Below are positions 1 to 8,502 of a stretch of DNA of 53,222 nt, in pieces. The stretch comes from Azovibrio restrictus (lineage in GTDB: Bacteria; Bacteroidota; Bacteroidia; Chitinophagales; Chitinophagaceae). Both the position numbers and the translations under genes were made by a program. Location of the stretch: the NCBI GenBank assembly GCA_029255605.1, contig JANLJF010000061.1:1-53222 (forward strand), read 5' to 3'. Within the stretch, counting starts at the first letter, position 1, and every line of letters begins with the position of its first letter. The notes under the pieces were generated by a model. That model was not told the origin of the DNA. It did no database searches and saw nothing but the letters and a program-made list of their open reading frames with translations.

Positions 1-315
1 ATTACCAACTACCTGCTGAACAGGTATAACCATGAAAAACGCCTGGCCGAGGACGGTGCACGGGCCATACCGGAACACGTGACCAAACTAGAAGCGCAGA
101 ACGAAAAACTGAAGGAGATAGCCTGGATTCAATCGCACAAGGTGAGAAACCATGTAAGCACGATAATGGGGCTGGCACAGCTATTTAATGAAAAAGAGGC
201 AAACGACCCTGCCAATATGGAAGTGATAAAAGGCATAGTGAACACAACAGAGCAGCTGGACGATGTGATAAAAAATATAAACAAACTGACGAAGAAAATA
301 GAGGAAAATCCTTAG
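1..315 (+). CDS. Sensor-like protein ending in an orphan H-box, 5' partial
   Basis: The frame is open from base 1, so the gene begins upstream; a GTG at 79 is internal. The visible 104 residues read as the end of a membrane segment, a short charged linker and a helix with QSHKVRNH followed by STIMGL. This resembles the H-box of histidine-kinase dimerisation domains (HisKA-like). The protein stops about 65 residues after the start of this helix, so there is no N, G1 or G2 ATP-binding box. The next gene has the same C-terminus and is evidently a paralogue. Possible roles are phosphotransfer, dimerisation or interference with a full kinase; these are inference. The H-box resemblance is clear but the function is not. 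Confidence 0.75.
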   Translation: MTNYLLNRYNHEKRLAEDGARAIPEHVTKLEAQNEKLKEIAWIQSHKVRNHVSTIMGLAQLFNEKEANDPANMEVIKGIVNTTEQLDDVIKNINKLTKKIEENP

Positions 316-382
316 TTATTTTTATGTATATTTAATACCGACAACTTATACATCAAATACCATTTACCCCTCCTATTGATTG

Positions 383-1219
383 ATGCAAACTATCTATCGG
401 AACACCCGGATACAAAGAGCCTGGGATTATATAGTAGGTAGCCCGGCAGAGTTCAACTCTGAAAACCGGAGGGTGAATGCGTTGGGGGCTATAATCCTGT
501 TTATTTTTCTTGTTTTCCAGCCTATCAATATGTTAGTGGTGCTGCCTGAAGTAGCCTGGGTTACTGCTGCACTCACCCTAATACAAGGCATTGTATATTA
601 CCTTTCCCGGTTTCGTAAAAAATATACCCTGGCGATTGCCATTTTTGCTATTGTCAGTTTTTCGGGCCTGGTTATAACCTATTACTACGATTCCGGCATG
701 AAGGGGCCAAACATCTGCCTGTTCTTTCTCAACTTCCAGGTACTTATTTCCATCACACGCAGGCGTTATCACCTGCTTTGGTTCGCACTGCATGCATTGC
801 TGGCTGTAGCGCTGATCGGCATAGAATATGTGTATCCCGGCATCATACCCATAGCGTATGAAGACCGGACAAAATATTTTACCGATTACATCTTCACATT
901 TCTTATATGCCTTTCGTTTGTGTATATGATAACGGATTACCTGCTGCGTATATACATAAAAGAAAAAGCAACAACCAAACAGCACGCGCAGGAAATAGAA
1001 GAACAAAACAAAAAGCTGCAGGAAATAGCCAGGCTACAATCGCACGAGGTGCGCAACCACGTGGCTACCATCATGGGGCTGACGCAACTATTCAACAAAA
1101 GCGATATAAACGACCCCGCCAATAAAGAAGTAATAGATGGCATAGCGGCTACAGCAGCGGATCTGGATGCCTCTGTCAAAAACATCAACCAGCTGACGAA
1201 TATCAGCGGGCATCCGTAA
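383..1219 (+). CDS. Polytopic membrane protein with C-terminal orphan H-box
   Basis: This 278-residue protein has about six hydrophobic segments between residues 30 and 200, a charged coiled-coil linker, then QSHEVRNH with the candidate phospho-accepting His near 221. It ends about 57 residues later, with no HATPase domain. I chose the ATG at 383 over the adjacent TTG at 380. It lies 67 bases after its paralogue at 1-315 on the same strand, and the C-terminal 65 residues are close to identical in pattern (DPAN, NIN). It looks like a tandem duplication of a membrane sensor whose catalytic domain is absent. Histidine-kinase family membership is inferred from the H-box alone. A cognate kinase or response regulator cannot be named. 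Confidence 0.8.
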   Translation: MQTIYRNTRIQRAWDYIVGSPAEFNSENRRVNALGAIILFIFLVFQPINMLVVLPEVAWVTAALTLIQGIVYYLSRFRKKYTLAIAIFAIVSFSGLVITYYYDSGMKGPNICLFFLNFQVLISITRRRYHLLWFALHALLAVALIGIEYVYPGIIPIAYEDRTKYFTDYIFTFLICLSFVYMITDYLLRIYIKEKATTKQHAQEIEEQNKKLQEIARLQSHEVRNHVATIMGLTQLFNKSDINDPANKEVIDGIAATAADLDASVKNINQLTNISGHP

Positions 1220-1224
1220 ATGCT

Positions 1225-1656
1225 TCATTTACTACCGGCTTTTACCATTCTTATAGAAAAGTAAATAAGTGGCACCGTTATTAAGGCTTGTGCTATGCCT
1301 GTAAGTTCAAACCAAAAATCATTTGGCATAACATAGATAGGGGGCGGGAACAGTTGAAGCAATGTAGCCCTATCGAGTCCCGAGAAGTAGAGCAGGTTTT
1401 TCACAAGGTGATTGAACATGCCTTCATACAATCCTATCAGGATTACAGAAATAACAAAGTTGACGAGGCAGAACATGTAAAATTTAAACCGCGATACGGC
1501 ACCCCTTACCAGAAACCAATTGATAATAAGCACGGGGATGCTTAATGCCAGGACATGCAGGCGCCAGGGAGTGTGGTACACCCATGCCCCGTAGATATGG
1601 TGTATGCCGGTAAGTATCATCAATGCATTACTGTATGCTGCAACTTTTCTCATCAT
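1225..1656 (-). CDS. Four-helix membrane protein of unknown function
   Basis: This 143-residue protein has four hydrophobic segments (about residues 8-27, 33-50, 60-82 and 115-138) with short polar loops. I do not recognise a family with certainty. Its start region faces the HxlR-family regulator at 1746, with 89 bases between them, so it is a natural target of that regulator. MM at the start leaves 1656 or 1653 as alternatives. It ends five bases from the upstream convergent gene. The role is unknown; a redox- or xenobiotic-inducible membrane protein would fit the HxlR context, but that is inference. Confidence 0.7.
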   Translation of the reverse strand: MMRKVAAYSNALMILTGIHHIYGAWVYHTPWRLHVLALSIPVLIINWFLVRGAVSRFKFYMFCLVNFVISVILIGLYEGMFNHLVKNLLYFSGLDRATLLQLFPPPIYVMPNDFWFELTGIAQALITVPLIYFSIRMVKAGSK

Positions 1657-1706
1657 TGTTTATGATTTTTGACAAAGATGAAATGGCCGCAACTACTGAA
1701 CAATAA

Positions 1707-1723
1707 GTTACCAAATGGTTACC
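1707..1723. promoter_or_regulatory. Candidate HxlR operator, direct repeat GTTACC
   Basis: GTTACC occurs at 1707-1712 and again at 1718-1723, exactly 11 bases apart, with the palindromic core ACCAAATGGT between and overlapping them. The site is in the 89-base divergent gap between the membrane protein and the HxlR-type regulator. One-turn spacing and location suggest an operator for that regulator. This is inference from position and symmetry only. Confidence 0.4.
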
Positions 1724-1745
1724 TTTAACTTTACAACTGAATGGT

Positions 1746-2135
1746 ATGCCTACCGTATGTTTTAATGCAGATTTGTGCGTGATGACCAAATTCTCTGCAC
1801 TTATATCGGGGAAGTGGAAACCTATTTTACTATACCTGGTGCAGCATGGTATAAACCGTTTCAACCTGATGCATGGCTATATGCCAACTATCAGTAAAAA
1901 AGTATTGACAGAGCAGCTGAGAGAACTGGAAGCTGATGGGCTGCTGCACAGGGAAGAGATAAAGGTAAAAGCGCCTAAAGTAGTGGTATATCATCTTACT
2001 GAAAAAGGGGCATCGCTTAGAAAACTGATAGATGAAATAATAAGCTGGTGCATGGAACACATGAAGGATGAGATACCGCAGGACTTGCTGGCTATCTTCA
2101 GGCAATCGCCCCCGGCCTTTGTGCAGGCACCATAA
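1746..2135 (+). CDS. HxlR-family winged-helix transcriptional regulator
   Basis: The 129 residues follow the HxlR pattern closely: a Cys near the N-terminus (C11), SGKWKPILLYL, RFNLMHGYMPTISKKVLT, LRELEADGLLHRE and VVYHLTEKGASL, then a Trp-containing last helix (ISWCMEH). HxlR proteins are dimeric DNA-binding repressors or activators, several of which sense reactive electrophiles or oxidants through an N-terminal cysteine. The gene is divergent from the membrane protein at 1225-1656, with a repeat that may be its operator. The family call is firm; inducer and target are inference. Confidence 0.92.
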   Translation: MPTVCFNADLCVMTKFSALISGKWKPILLYLVQHGINRFNLMHGYMPTISKKVLTEQLRELEADGLLHREEIKVKAPKVVVYHLTEKGASLRKLIDEIISWCMEHMKDEIPQDLLAIFRQSPPAFVQAP

Positions 2136-2140
2136 TAAAA

Positions 2141-2163
2141 GCCGGGACGAACCCGGCCTTTCT
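2141..2163. terminator. Hairpin terminator GCCGGG/CCCGGC
   Basis: GCCGGG at 2141-2146 pairs with CCCGGC at 2152-2157 around a five-base loop, preceded by AAAA and followed by CTTTCTC. It lies between the converging ends of the HxlR gene and the T9SS protein gene, so it can serve both strands. Confidence 0.65.
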
Positions 2164-2185
2164 CTAAATTGCCATTAAGAAAATA

Positions 2186-3892
2186 CTATTCTTTAACGAA
2201 CCTGCCATACTGCACTGCACCATTGTTAGCTGTTAATTGTACGGTATAAGTACCTGTAGCCAATGGTGAAACATCCAGTTTCAGCATAGTGGCGGCAGTA
2301 GCTTTTGTTTCTATTACCAGGCGGCCCATTACATCGTATACTTTTACAGTGCTGCCTGCCAGGTTTGCATGCTGCAGTGTAATGGTATGGGCAGCCGGGT
2401 TGGGAGATAATGCCAGGTTGCCTGTAGCTGCTGCTACATTTGTTACTGAAGTTGTTACGCCGTTTTTAGCATCTATACTGCCGCAAACAATGCGTTCTTT
2501 TTGTTCCAGTTTGTGAGCATAGGCTTTGTCTTCAATACGTTTGATATCTACTTCCCTGTGCTTTGATTCATGTATTTTGTATTCCAGGTCTTCAATCAGC
2601 ACTTCTCTTTCCTCAGCACAGTCTTTGTCTTGCGTATTGCGCACTACAAATGTAGGTTCGGGAGACAGGTCGTGGAGACCAGAGTATACAGGCACATTCA
2701 GGCTGGTGTTGTGCGTGATAGACATACCCAGCATAGCGTCGCTATTATTGAAAGTAGTATAACGTTGCAGGTTGCCGCTGATGTCGGTTTGCAGGTACAA
2801 GCCCGCATCATTTTTAGCATCCCTGCCGGTAACGCAGATGCGGTCTTTTTCTTTATCGGCCAGTATAGCATTACCGAAAGACATATCATCATCTTTATAC
2901 CAGTGGTATGCTTTCAGGAAATTGACACTCATGCTATATGGCTCCAGTTTCAGTATAGAAACCTGTGCCAGCCTATCGTGTACCACGCCAGCCATACCGG
3001 TGATGGCAAGTTCGCCATCGTTTGCATCATACAGGCTGTTGCCTATCAATGTGCGGTCAAACATCTGGTTGTCAACAATAGCATCCTGGTAGTAATTGCC
3101 AGCGGCATCTATCAGTGTTACCAGTGTAGCACCCCATATCTGTTCTTTCCTGTTGGCCACGCCTACCAGTGCATATACATCGCCAAAAGGTTTTATCTGC
3201 TTGTAGTAAGATGGTACGATGAAGCTATGATCGTAAAACGGTGTGTATGCATAACGTGCCCATTGAAAAGCACCATTGGCATCTACACTTAGTATCAGGC
3301 CATTGGTAGTACCTTCTTTATCTTCTGCGTAACCGCAGGCAATAAAGCTGCCATCGCTGGCTTCCAGTACGCTGTTGAGCATACCAAGGCGGTCGTACCG
3401 GCTATACCATATCACATCGCCGTCTTTATCGGTACGCAGCAGGAATATGTTATCGTAGTAGTCGCCATCACAGCCTGATATTTCAGGGTTTTGCACTACG
3501 CGGCCGCAAAGTATGTAGCCTTCATCTTTGGTTTGCTTGGCATAACCCAACTGGAAGGATACTGCCAGATTGGAGCAGCTACCATCCCATACCGCATTCT
3601 GTTCGGCATCTGTTACATACGTTTTAAACCATTGGTGGTCGAGGTTTTTATCAATCTCTTCCAGTTGGATGCGACGGAAAGGTAAGCCTGTAGCCGGGCT
3701 GATATTGAGCATGCCGTCAATATCATAAGGGTAGGTGTGCCCGCCCAAAGCATATTCATCCGAAGGGCGGAGGTAATCGATGCTTACATTTTCAGCGCGG
3801 TAAAAATGCTTGTTCAGGTTTTGGGCAATGCCCTGGCTAGCTGATGCGGCAAGTAATAGCGATGCCGCCAGCCATTTGCTGATTTGTTTCAT
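2186..3892 (-). CDS. T9SS type A sorting-domain secreted protein
   Basis: The 568-residue protein starts with a signal peptide (residues 1-23, ending GIAQ). The body contains repeated segments of the type DKDGDVIWYSRYD and VDANGAFQWARY, suggestive of a beta-propeller like those in SBBP or delta-60 repeat proteins. The last 75 residues carry a T9SS C-terminal domain: LSPNPAAHTITL, then VKVYDVMGRLV, ending TYTVQLTANNGAVQYGRFVKE-like. Such domains direct export across the outer membrane by the T9SS and are cleaved during attachment or release. The physiological role is unknown. It has a promoter region of its own because the next gene upstream on this strand ends 410 bases away. Confidence 0.85.
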   Translation of the reverse strand: MKQISKWLAASLLLAASASQGIAQNLNKHFYRAENVSIDYLRPSDEYALGGHTYPYDIDGMLNISPATGLPFRRIQLEEIDKNLDHQWFKTYVTDAEQNAVWDGSCSNLAVSFQLGYAKQTKDEGYILCGRVVQNPEISGCDGDYYDNIFLLRTDKDGDVIWYSRYDRLGMLNSVLEASDGSFIACGYAEDKEGTTNGLILSVDANGAFQWARYAYTPFYDHSFIVPSYYKQIKPFGDVYALVGVANRKEQIWGATLVTLIDAAGNYYQDAIVDNQMFDRTLIGNSLYDANDGELAITGMAGVVHDRLAQVSILKLEPYSMSVNFLKAYHWYKDDDMSFGNAILADKEKDRICVTGRDAKNDAGLYLQTDISGNLQRYTTFNNSDAMLGMSITHNTSLNVPVYSGLHDLSPEPTFVVRNTQDKDCAEEREVLIEDLEYKIHESKHREVDIKRIEDKAYAHKLEQKERIVCGSIDAKNGVTTSVTNVAAATGNLALSPNPAAHTITLQHANLAGSTVKVYDVMGRLVIETKATAATMLKLDVSPLATGTYTVQLTANNGAVQYGRFVKE

Positions 3893-4301
3893 GATGGTTT
3901 TTGTTTTTATGGTTAAATAATAAAAGCCTTACTGTTGCGTGTTGTAAAACACACAAGGGGTTTAGCAGGGTGAACCTGCAAAAGGTTAACTATAAAAACG
4001 GGTTTAATAACAGGTACGAATGCAGCTGCTTGTGTACAATATAGAAGATATGTTTGTCAGCGTGGGAATGTTATTCCGGTTTGTCTCTCGATTGGACGAT
4101 ATAGCATGTGGCTATACCTATAGTGTGTAAGTATTGTTTCATGATGGTAGATAATGGTGAGCCGTAAAGGTAGCAAACATTACATATGAACCAAATAATT
4201 TTTATGTAAACAAGCGATTGTAATGCAATAAGGGCTGCACTTTCGAATGCAGCCCTTTGATAATCAATGTATTTTTGTTGGTATAGATTTGCTGAAAATT
4301 A
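3893..4301. other. 409-base gap with duplicated initiation region and mini-ORF
   Basis: No full gene is seen. The 15-mer TTGTTTCATGATGGT at 3884-3898, which spans the start codon of the minus-strand gene at 3892, is repeated at 4134-4148, exactly 250 bases upstream. The second copy starts a 23-codon minus-strand ORF at 4142-4071 (MKQYLHTIGIATC then VQSRDKPE). It could be a leader peptide, or a relic of a partial duplication. The rest is AT-rich and presumably holds the promoter of the T9SS gene. Confidence 0.5.
4230..4257 (-). terminator. Hairpin AAGGGCTGCA/TGCAGCCCTT
   Basis: Ten-base perfect arms at 4230-4239 and 4248-4257 flank an eight-base loop. It lies 45 bases beyond the stop of the TonB-dependent receptor gene on the minus strand. 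There is no strong T-run on the minus side, so termination may be weak or need a factor. Confidence 0.5.
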
Positions 4302-6752
4302 TCAGAAATCGACTATGAGCTTGACGTTGATAAGCCGTGAGGTAAGCCTGTTGGGTACGGCATAGGTCTTGCCGCTGGTCTGATCTTGTATCCATGTGTA
4401 CGATAACGTATTCTGGATGCCCAGCAGGTTGAACACCTCAAGGCTCAGCCATGCATTATCCAATGCACTCCACACTTTGCTGGTTGGGTGCTTTTCACCA
4501 TTTACCAGCAATGCACTGAAGCCGATATCTACGCGCTTGTAATCGGGCAGGCGCAGGGTATCGCCATAACGTTTGTTATCGGGCGGGCCAAAGGGCAGGC
4601 CAGTAGCATACATCAGGTTCAGGTGCATTTTATAATTCTTCCAGCGGGGGAAGTAGTCTTCAAAATACATACCCAGCATAAAGCGCTGGTCGGTAGGGCG
4701 GGGTATATAGCCCGGCTTTACAATAGCACTATCGGCGCCGCTTACATTTTTATATTGTATGGCATCGTTGGTCACATCTTCCATGCTCTTCATCACGCCT
4801 ACGCTTATCCACGATGTAGCATCTTTTACTATATCGCCATACAGACGTATCTCTCCACCCGCTGCATAGCCCACGGCACTGTTCTGGCCAAAGTAGCGGA
4901 TACGCACATTATCATATTCATAAGGCACGATATCCCACAGGCCTTTATAATATAGTTCCGTAGTTACTTTGAACGGGCGGTTCAGCGCTTTGAAGTTGTA
5001 ATCGGTACCGAACACAAAGTGGTAAGACTTTTGTGCTTTCAGGTCTTTGTTTACTACACCATTCAGGTCGCGCATTTCGCGGTAGAAGGGTGGCTGCTGG
5101 TACAAACCACCTGCCAGCTTGAAGATGAAATCACGCTTCCACTTAGGGCGGTAAGACAATTGCATACGCGGGCTTACAAGGAATTCATTGTTAAGCGTAC
5201 TGTAATTGAAACGCACACCTAATGAAACTGTCAGGTCGAGCGAATCGTTAAAACGGAAGTTATCCTGCAGGAAGCCGCTATAGCGCATATAGTCGAACGT
5301 GGCACCGGAGCGGTAAAAGCGTGTCAGCTCCAGTTTGTTAGGGTCATACGGTTGTGTGAAACCGGCAGAATCGCGGCGTTCCCATTCGTACAATTTATCT
5401 TCGATATTGGTAATATTGGCATCAACGCCCCACTGTATAAAATGCAGGCGTGCATCGTAAGAGCCACGGTGTGCCAGGTTGCCCACGTTTACCTTCAGGT
5501 AGTTGCGCGCATAGTTGTGTATGATGCCCGTTCCTAAGTAGGTTTTCACCTGTCCGAAGTTTTCCTTGCCCAGGTCGGTTTCCAGTTCCCCCAGTAAATA
5601 CTCACCACTGATATCGTAGGTTTCTTTTTCATTGGTTTGGAAACCGGAGGCCAGTAATTTTAATTTCAGTTTATCGTTGGGTCGGAAGGTGGTGGACATG
5701 CCACCAAAGCGTGAGTCGAACTGATCTATTTCATTGCCATTATAAAATACACGCAGCTGGTAGGCTTTGTTTATAAGGCCAAAGCTGCTGGTAGCCTCTT
5801 CGGGTGTAAAGTTGAAACGGTTGCGGGCATAGTTGCCTATGGCTTCTATTTCCCACTTGCTGTTGAAGCGGTAGTTGAGCAATACCTGTCCATCTGTAAA
5901 TGATGGGTTGTAGATACCTTTTGTAGGCTGTGCCTTCAGCAGGTATTGATTGCTTTTGTGGCGCAAGCCTACCAGGTAGGTAAACTTCTCATTTTTAGAA
6001 GCACCTTCCAGCGAGAGGCTGGCACCCAGCAGGCTGGCCATAGCACGGCCGCCAAATTTCTTAGGGCGCTTGTAGGTTACATCCAGCACACTGCTCATCT
6101 TATCGCCATACTTGCTCTGGAAGCCACCTACCGAAAAATTGACACCAGCGGCAAGGTCGGCATTGATAAAGCTCATACCTTCCTGCTGGCCGCTGCGGGT
6201 AAGGAAAGGGCGGTATATCTCGAAGTCGTTTACATAGACGAGGTTTTCGTCATAGTTGCCACCGCGCACATTGTATTGAGAAGTGAGCTCGTTATTGCTG
6301 CCCACAAAGGTTTTTATCATCGCCTCTATGCCACTGCCGAAGCCCGTGGTAGGCAGCAGCCCCGCTTTGGTGGGGTCTATGCGTACATTACCGGCTTCGT
6401 TATCGCGCGTGCCTTTTACGGTTACCGTTTCCAGCTCGCGGCTTACTTTTTTCAGCTTTACATTCAGCTCGCGCTGCTCGCCATTGGTTAATGTCAACGT
6501 TTGCTTTTCTACCGAATAGCCGTTATAAGAGAATGCAATGGTTATAGCCTGTTCGGCAGGCACCTGCAATGTATAGCGGCCTTTGGCATCGGTAGTAGTA
6601 CCGGTGGCCGTACCTTCAATGGCAATGGTAACGGGGTCCAGTTCGCGGCCGCGTTCATCGGTCACCTTTCCATTCAGCGTAGCTGTTTGTGCAAATGTGT
6701 ATAGGGAAGCCAGTAGAAATATGGCAGATAATAAAATGCGTTTTCGGAGCAT
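4302..6752 (-). CDS. TonB-dependent receptor with carboxypeptidase-like domain
   Basis: The 816-residue protein has a signal peptide (1-21), then a carboxypeptidase-regulatory-like beta-sandwich (about 25-100; LNGKVTDERG and TTTDAKGRYTL). A plug domain follows at about 115-225 (YNVRGGNYDENLVYVNDFEI, then GGFQSKYGDKMSSVLDV) and a beta-barrel runs to the C-terminus (ending INVKLIVDF). This is the usual order in Bacteroidota outer-membrane importers that use TonB energy. No SusD partner is next to it, so it is not a typical glycan SusCD pair and the substrate is unknown. It starts 30 bases after the rpe stop on the same strand, so co-transcription with rpe is possible. A TAACTTTT stretch in the gap may instead be its own promoter. 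Confidence 0.92.
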   Translation of the reverse strand: MLRKRILLSAIFLLASLYTFAQTATLNGKVTDERGRELDPVTIAIEGTATGTTTDAKGRYTLQVPAEQAITIAFSYNGYSVEKQTLTLTNGEQRELNVKLKKVSRELETVTVKGTRDNEAGNVRIDPTKAGLLPTTGFGSGIEAMIKTFVGSNNELTSQYNVRGGNYDENLVYVNDFEIYRPFLTRSGQQEGMSFINADLAAGVNFSVGGFQSKYGDKMSSVLDVTYKRPKKFGGRAMASLLGASLSLEGASKNEKFTYLVGLRHKSNQYLLKAQPTKGIYNPSFTDGQVLLNYRFNSKWEIEAIGNYARNRFNFTPEEATSSFGLINKAYQLRVFYNGNEIDQFDSRFGGMSTTFRPNDKLKLKLLASGFQTNEKETYDISGEYLLGELETDLGKENFGQVKTYLGTGIIHNYARNYLKVNVGNLAHRGSYDARLHFIQWGVDANITNIEDKLYEWERRDSAGFTQPYDPNKLELTRFYRSGATFDYMRYSGFLQDNFRFNDSLDLTVSLGVRFNYSTLNNEFLVSPRMQLSYRPKWKRDFIFKLAGGLYQQPPFYREMRDLNGVVNKDLKAQKSYHFVFGTDYNFKALNRPFKVTTELYYKGLWDIVPYEYDNVRIRYFGQNSAVGYAAGGEIRLYGDIVKDATSWISVGVMKSMEDVTNDAIQYKNVSGADSAIVKPGYIPRPTDQRFMLGMYFEDYFPRWKNYKMHLNLMYATGLPFGPPDNKRYGDTLRLPDYKRVDIGFSALLVNGEKHPTSKVWSALDNAWLSLEVFNLLGIQNTLSYTWIQDQTSGKTYAVPNRLTSRLINVKLIVDF

Positions 6753-6781
6753 ACATCAATAAAAACGCCCAAAAGTTACAT

Positions 6782-7435
6782 TTATTTTCCTACCTGCTTC
6801 AGCTTTTTTATCATTTCAACAGGGTCGGGGGCAGAGAAAACCGTATTGCCCGCTACCAGTGCATCGCAACCTGCGGCTACCAATGCAGGGGCATTTTCAA
6901 GGGTTACGCCACCATCCACTTCAATCAGCGTATTGCTACCCGCGGCATTTATCATGGCCTTTACCTTAGTTATTTTCTGCAATGCCTGCTGTATGAACTT
7001 CTGGCCACCAAAACCGGGGTTCACACTCATGATGAGTACCAGGTCTATATCGGCAATGACATCTTCCAGTACACTGACAGGCGTGTGCGGATTGAGCGAT
7101 ACGCCGGCCTTCATACCCAATGCCTTAATAGCCTGTATGCTGCGGTGCAGGTGCGTGCTGGCTTCGTAATGCACGGTAAGAATATCGGCACCTGCTTTTT
7201 TAAACTCTTCAAAATACTTTTCCGGCTCTACGATCATCAGGTGCACATCAAAGGTCTTTTTAGCAGCCTTTTTCATCTGGCTGATGATAGACATACCATA
7301 GCTGATGTTTGGCACAAAACGGCCATCCATAATATCGAGGTGAAACCAATCGGCCTCACTGTTGTTTACCATTTCTATATCGCGGCCGAGGTTCAGAAAA
7401 TCGGCAGAAAGCATGGAAGGCGCTATTATGGGCAT
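6782..7435 (-). CDS. rpe: Ribulose-phosphate 3-epimerase
   Basis: This enzyme interconverts ribulose 5-phosphate and xylulose 5-phosphate in the cytosolic pentose phosphate pathway. The 217 residues are full length and the expected metal and catalytic positions are visible: Ser7 in APSMLSAD, His32 and Asp34 in FHLDIMDG, His65 in DVHLMI, the SVNPGFGGQKF loop at 137-147, and Asp174 in EVDGG. The start at 7435 gives the normal MPIIAPS N-terminus. A TACCTTTG box lies 33 bases upstream, directly beyond the terminator of the preceding gene. The TonB-dependent receptor follows 30 bases downstream. Confidence 0.97.
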   Translation of the reverse strand: MPIIAPSMLSADFLNLGRDIEMVNNSEADWFHLDIMDGRFVPNISYGMSIISQMKKAAKKTFDVHLMIVEPEKYFEEFKKAGADILTVHYEASTHLHRSIQAIKALGMKAGVSLNPHTPVSVLEDVIADIDLVLIMSVNPGFGGQKFIQQALQKITKVKAMINAAGSNTLIEVDGGVTLENAPALVAAGCDALVAGNTVFSAPDPVEMIKKLKQVGK

Positions 7436-7467
7436 TGCTCGAAAAAGTTTGTATTTATACGATGGGG

Positions 7468-7475
7468 CAAAGGTA
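7468..7475 (-). promoter_or_regulatory. -7 box TACCTTTG for rpe
   Basis: Read on the minus strand, TACCTTTG matches the Bacteroidota -7 consensus TAnnTTTG. It lies between the upstream terminator and the rpe start. No good TTTG -33 box was found at the expected distance. Confidence 0.45.
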
Positions 7476-7503
7476 AATAAAAAGCGCGGGTGTTTGCCCG
7501 CGC
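7476..7503 (-). terminator. Hairpin GCGCGGG/CCCGCGC with T-run
   Basis: Arms at 7484-7490 and 7497-7503 surround a six-base loop. On the minus strand the stem is followed by TTTTTATTT. It ends the transcript of the Cys-rich protein gene at 7532-8386. Confidence 0.75.
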
Positions 7504-7531
7504 CTGTGTTTAGCGTATGTATGGTTATGTA

Positions 7532-8386
7532 TCAGTTAGCTGCATATGCATGTTTGCACCCGCCATCGCATTTATGGCCGCAACCATCGGCGCAGTTGTT
7601 ATCGCATTTGTGCTTGCAGTATTTATGGTTCACATCATACATCTTTATCTTTTTATACGTAGCCTTGTCCACATCTATAAATACTGTTTTTACCGGGTAG
7701 TTGCCCGTGGTTATCACAGGTATATTCTCTATCTCTTCGTTTACTATAAGCGCTTTGTGCACTTCGCCTTTTGTAAAGGTGGTACCGCAGCAATCGTTGC
7801 AGGTGCATAGCTCTTCGCCATCGTAGCGGGCATATACTTTCACCTTCAGGCGGGCATTGTCATCGCGCTCTATATACTTTACTACCTCCTGCACCTGCGG
7901 CGGATTGGTATAGTAAAAAGCATTGCCGCACTTGCTCATGAAATACAGGTCGCACCCTTCCAGTGCCTCCACACGCCAGCCACGGATGGTCTTTTCGCCG
8001 GGCAGTGCCAGCAGGCTATATACATATTTATGGTTGCCATCGCCCAGCATGCCCTGTGCGCCAAAGGGCAGATTGGCGGCTGATAATTTATCGCGGGTAA
8101 AACGCGGGTCGCTTACGCCCGTATAACCCATAGATTGAAACAGTTCATTTATTTCCTTTTTGTATTTGGGTATTTCGGCCAGCGCCTTCATGTTTTTGAA
8201 TTGCTGGTCGCCATCCAGCACATTGCACATAATGGCAAACTGCGGGTTGGAACCCAGCTTGGTAACCACGGTAGGCGTTTTGCCAGCAGGCACTTTAAAG
8301 ATGCGGTGCTGATTGGTACAGGAAGGCTGTGCAAAAGCGGCTATGGACTGTAATGCTGCTACCAGTAAGAGTACGGCTTTTTTCAT
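7532..8386 (-). CDS. Secreted protein with Cys/His-rich C-terminal tail
   Basis: I start this gene at the ATG ending at 8386, which gives a clean signal peptide (MKKAVLLLVAALQS then AFAQ). Longer in-frame starts would overlap the divergent gene at 8503. The 284-residue product has a CTCNDCC cluster near residue 210. It ends in a tail of about 30 residues with seven Cys and several His (KYCKHKCDNNCADGCGHKC then GGCKH). Such density suggests metal binding or extensive disulphides in the periplasm or at the surface. No known domain is recognised in the middle. It has its own terminator at 7476-7503. Family and metal are unknown. Confidence 0.75.
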   Translation of the reverse strand: MKKAVLLLVAALQSIAAFAQPSCTNQHRIFKVPAGKTPTVVTKLGSNPQFAIMCNVLDGDQQFKNMKALAEIPKYKKEINELFQSMGYTGVSDPRFTRDKLSAANLPFGAQGMLGDGNHKYVYSLLALPGEKTIRGWRVEALEGCDLYFMSKCGNAFYYTNPPQVQEVVKYIERDDNARLKVKVYARYDGEELCTCNDCCGTTFTKGEVHKALIVNEEIENIPVITTGNYPVKTVFIDVDKATYKKIKMYDVNHKYCKHKCDNNCADGCGHKCDGGCKHAYAAN

Positions 8387-8467
8387 AAGAAAAGTGTTTA
8401 GCGTTAACCAGATACATATTAGTATTGGTTTGTAGGGATAATAAAACAGTGCCACCAATGCAATAAT

Positions 8468-8498
8468 TGCAGCAACATGGTAGAAACCTTTATATTGC
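8468..8498 (+). promoter_or_regulatory. Possible promoter TTG-N20-TATATTGC
   Basis: TTG at 8468-8470 and TATATTGC at 8491-8498 are 20 bases apart. This is close to the Bacteroidota TTTG-N20-TAnnTTTG arrangement, with one mismatch in the -7 box. The box ends four bases before the ATG at 8503. Confidence 0.4.
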
Positions 8499-8502
8499 AA
8501 GC

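Noticed and set aside
4302-6752. TonB-dependent receptor as SusC of a glycan-use locus
   Set aside because: No SusD-like lipoprotein or glycoside hydrolase is next to it.
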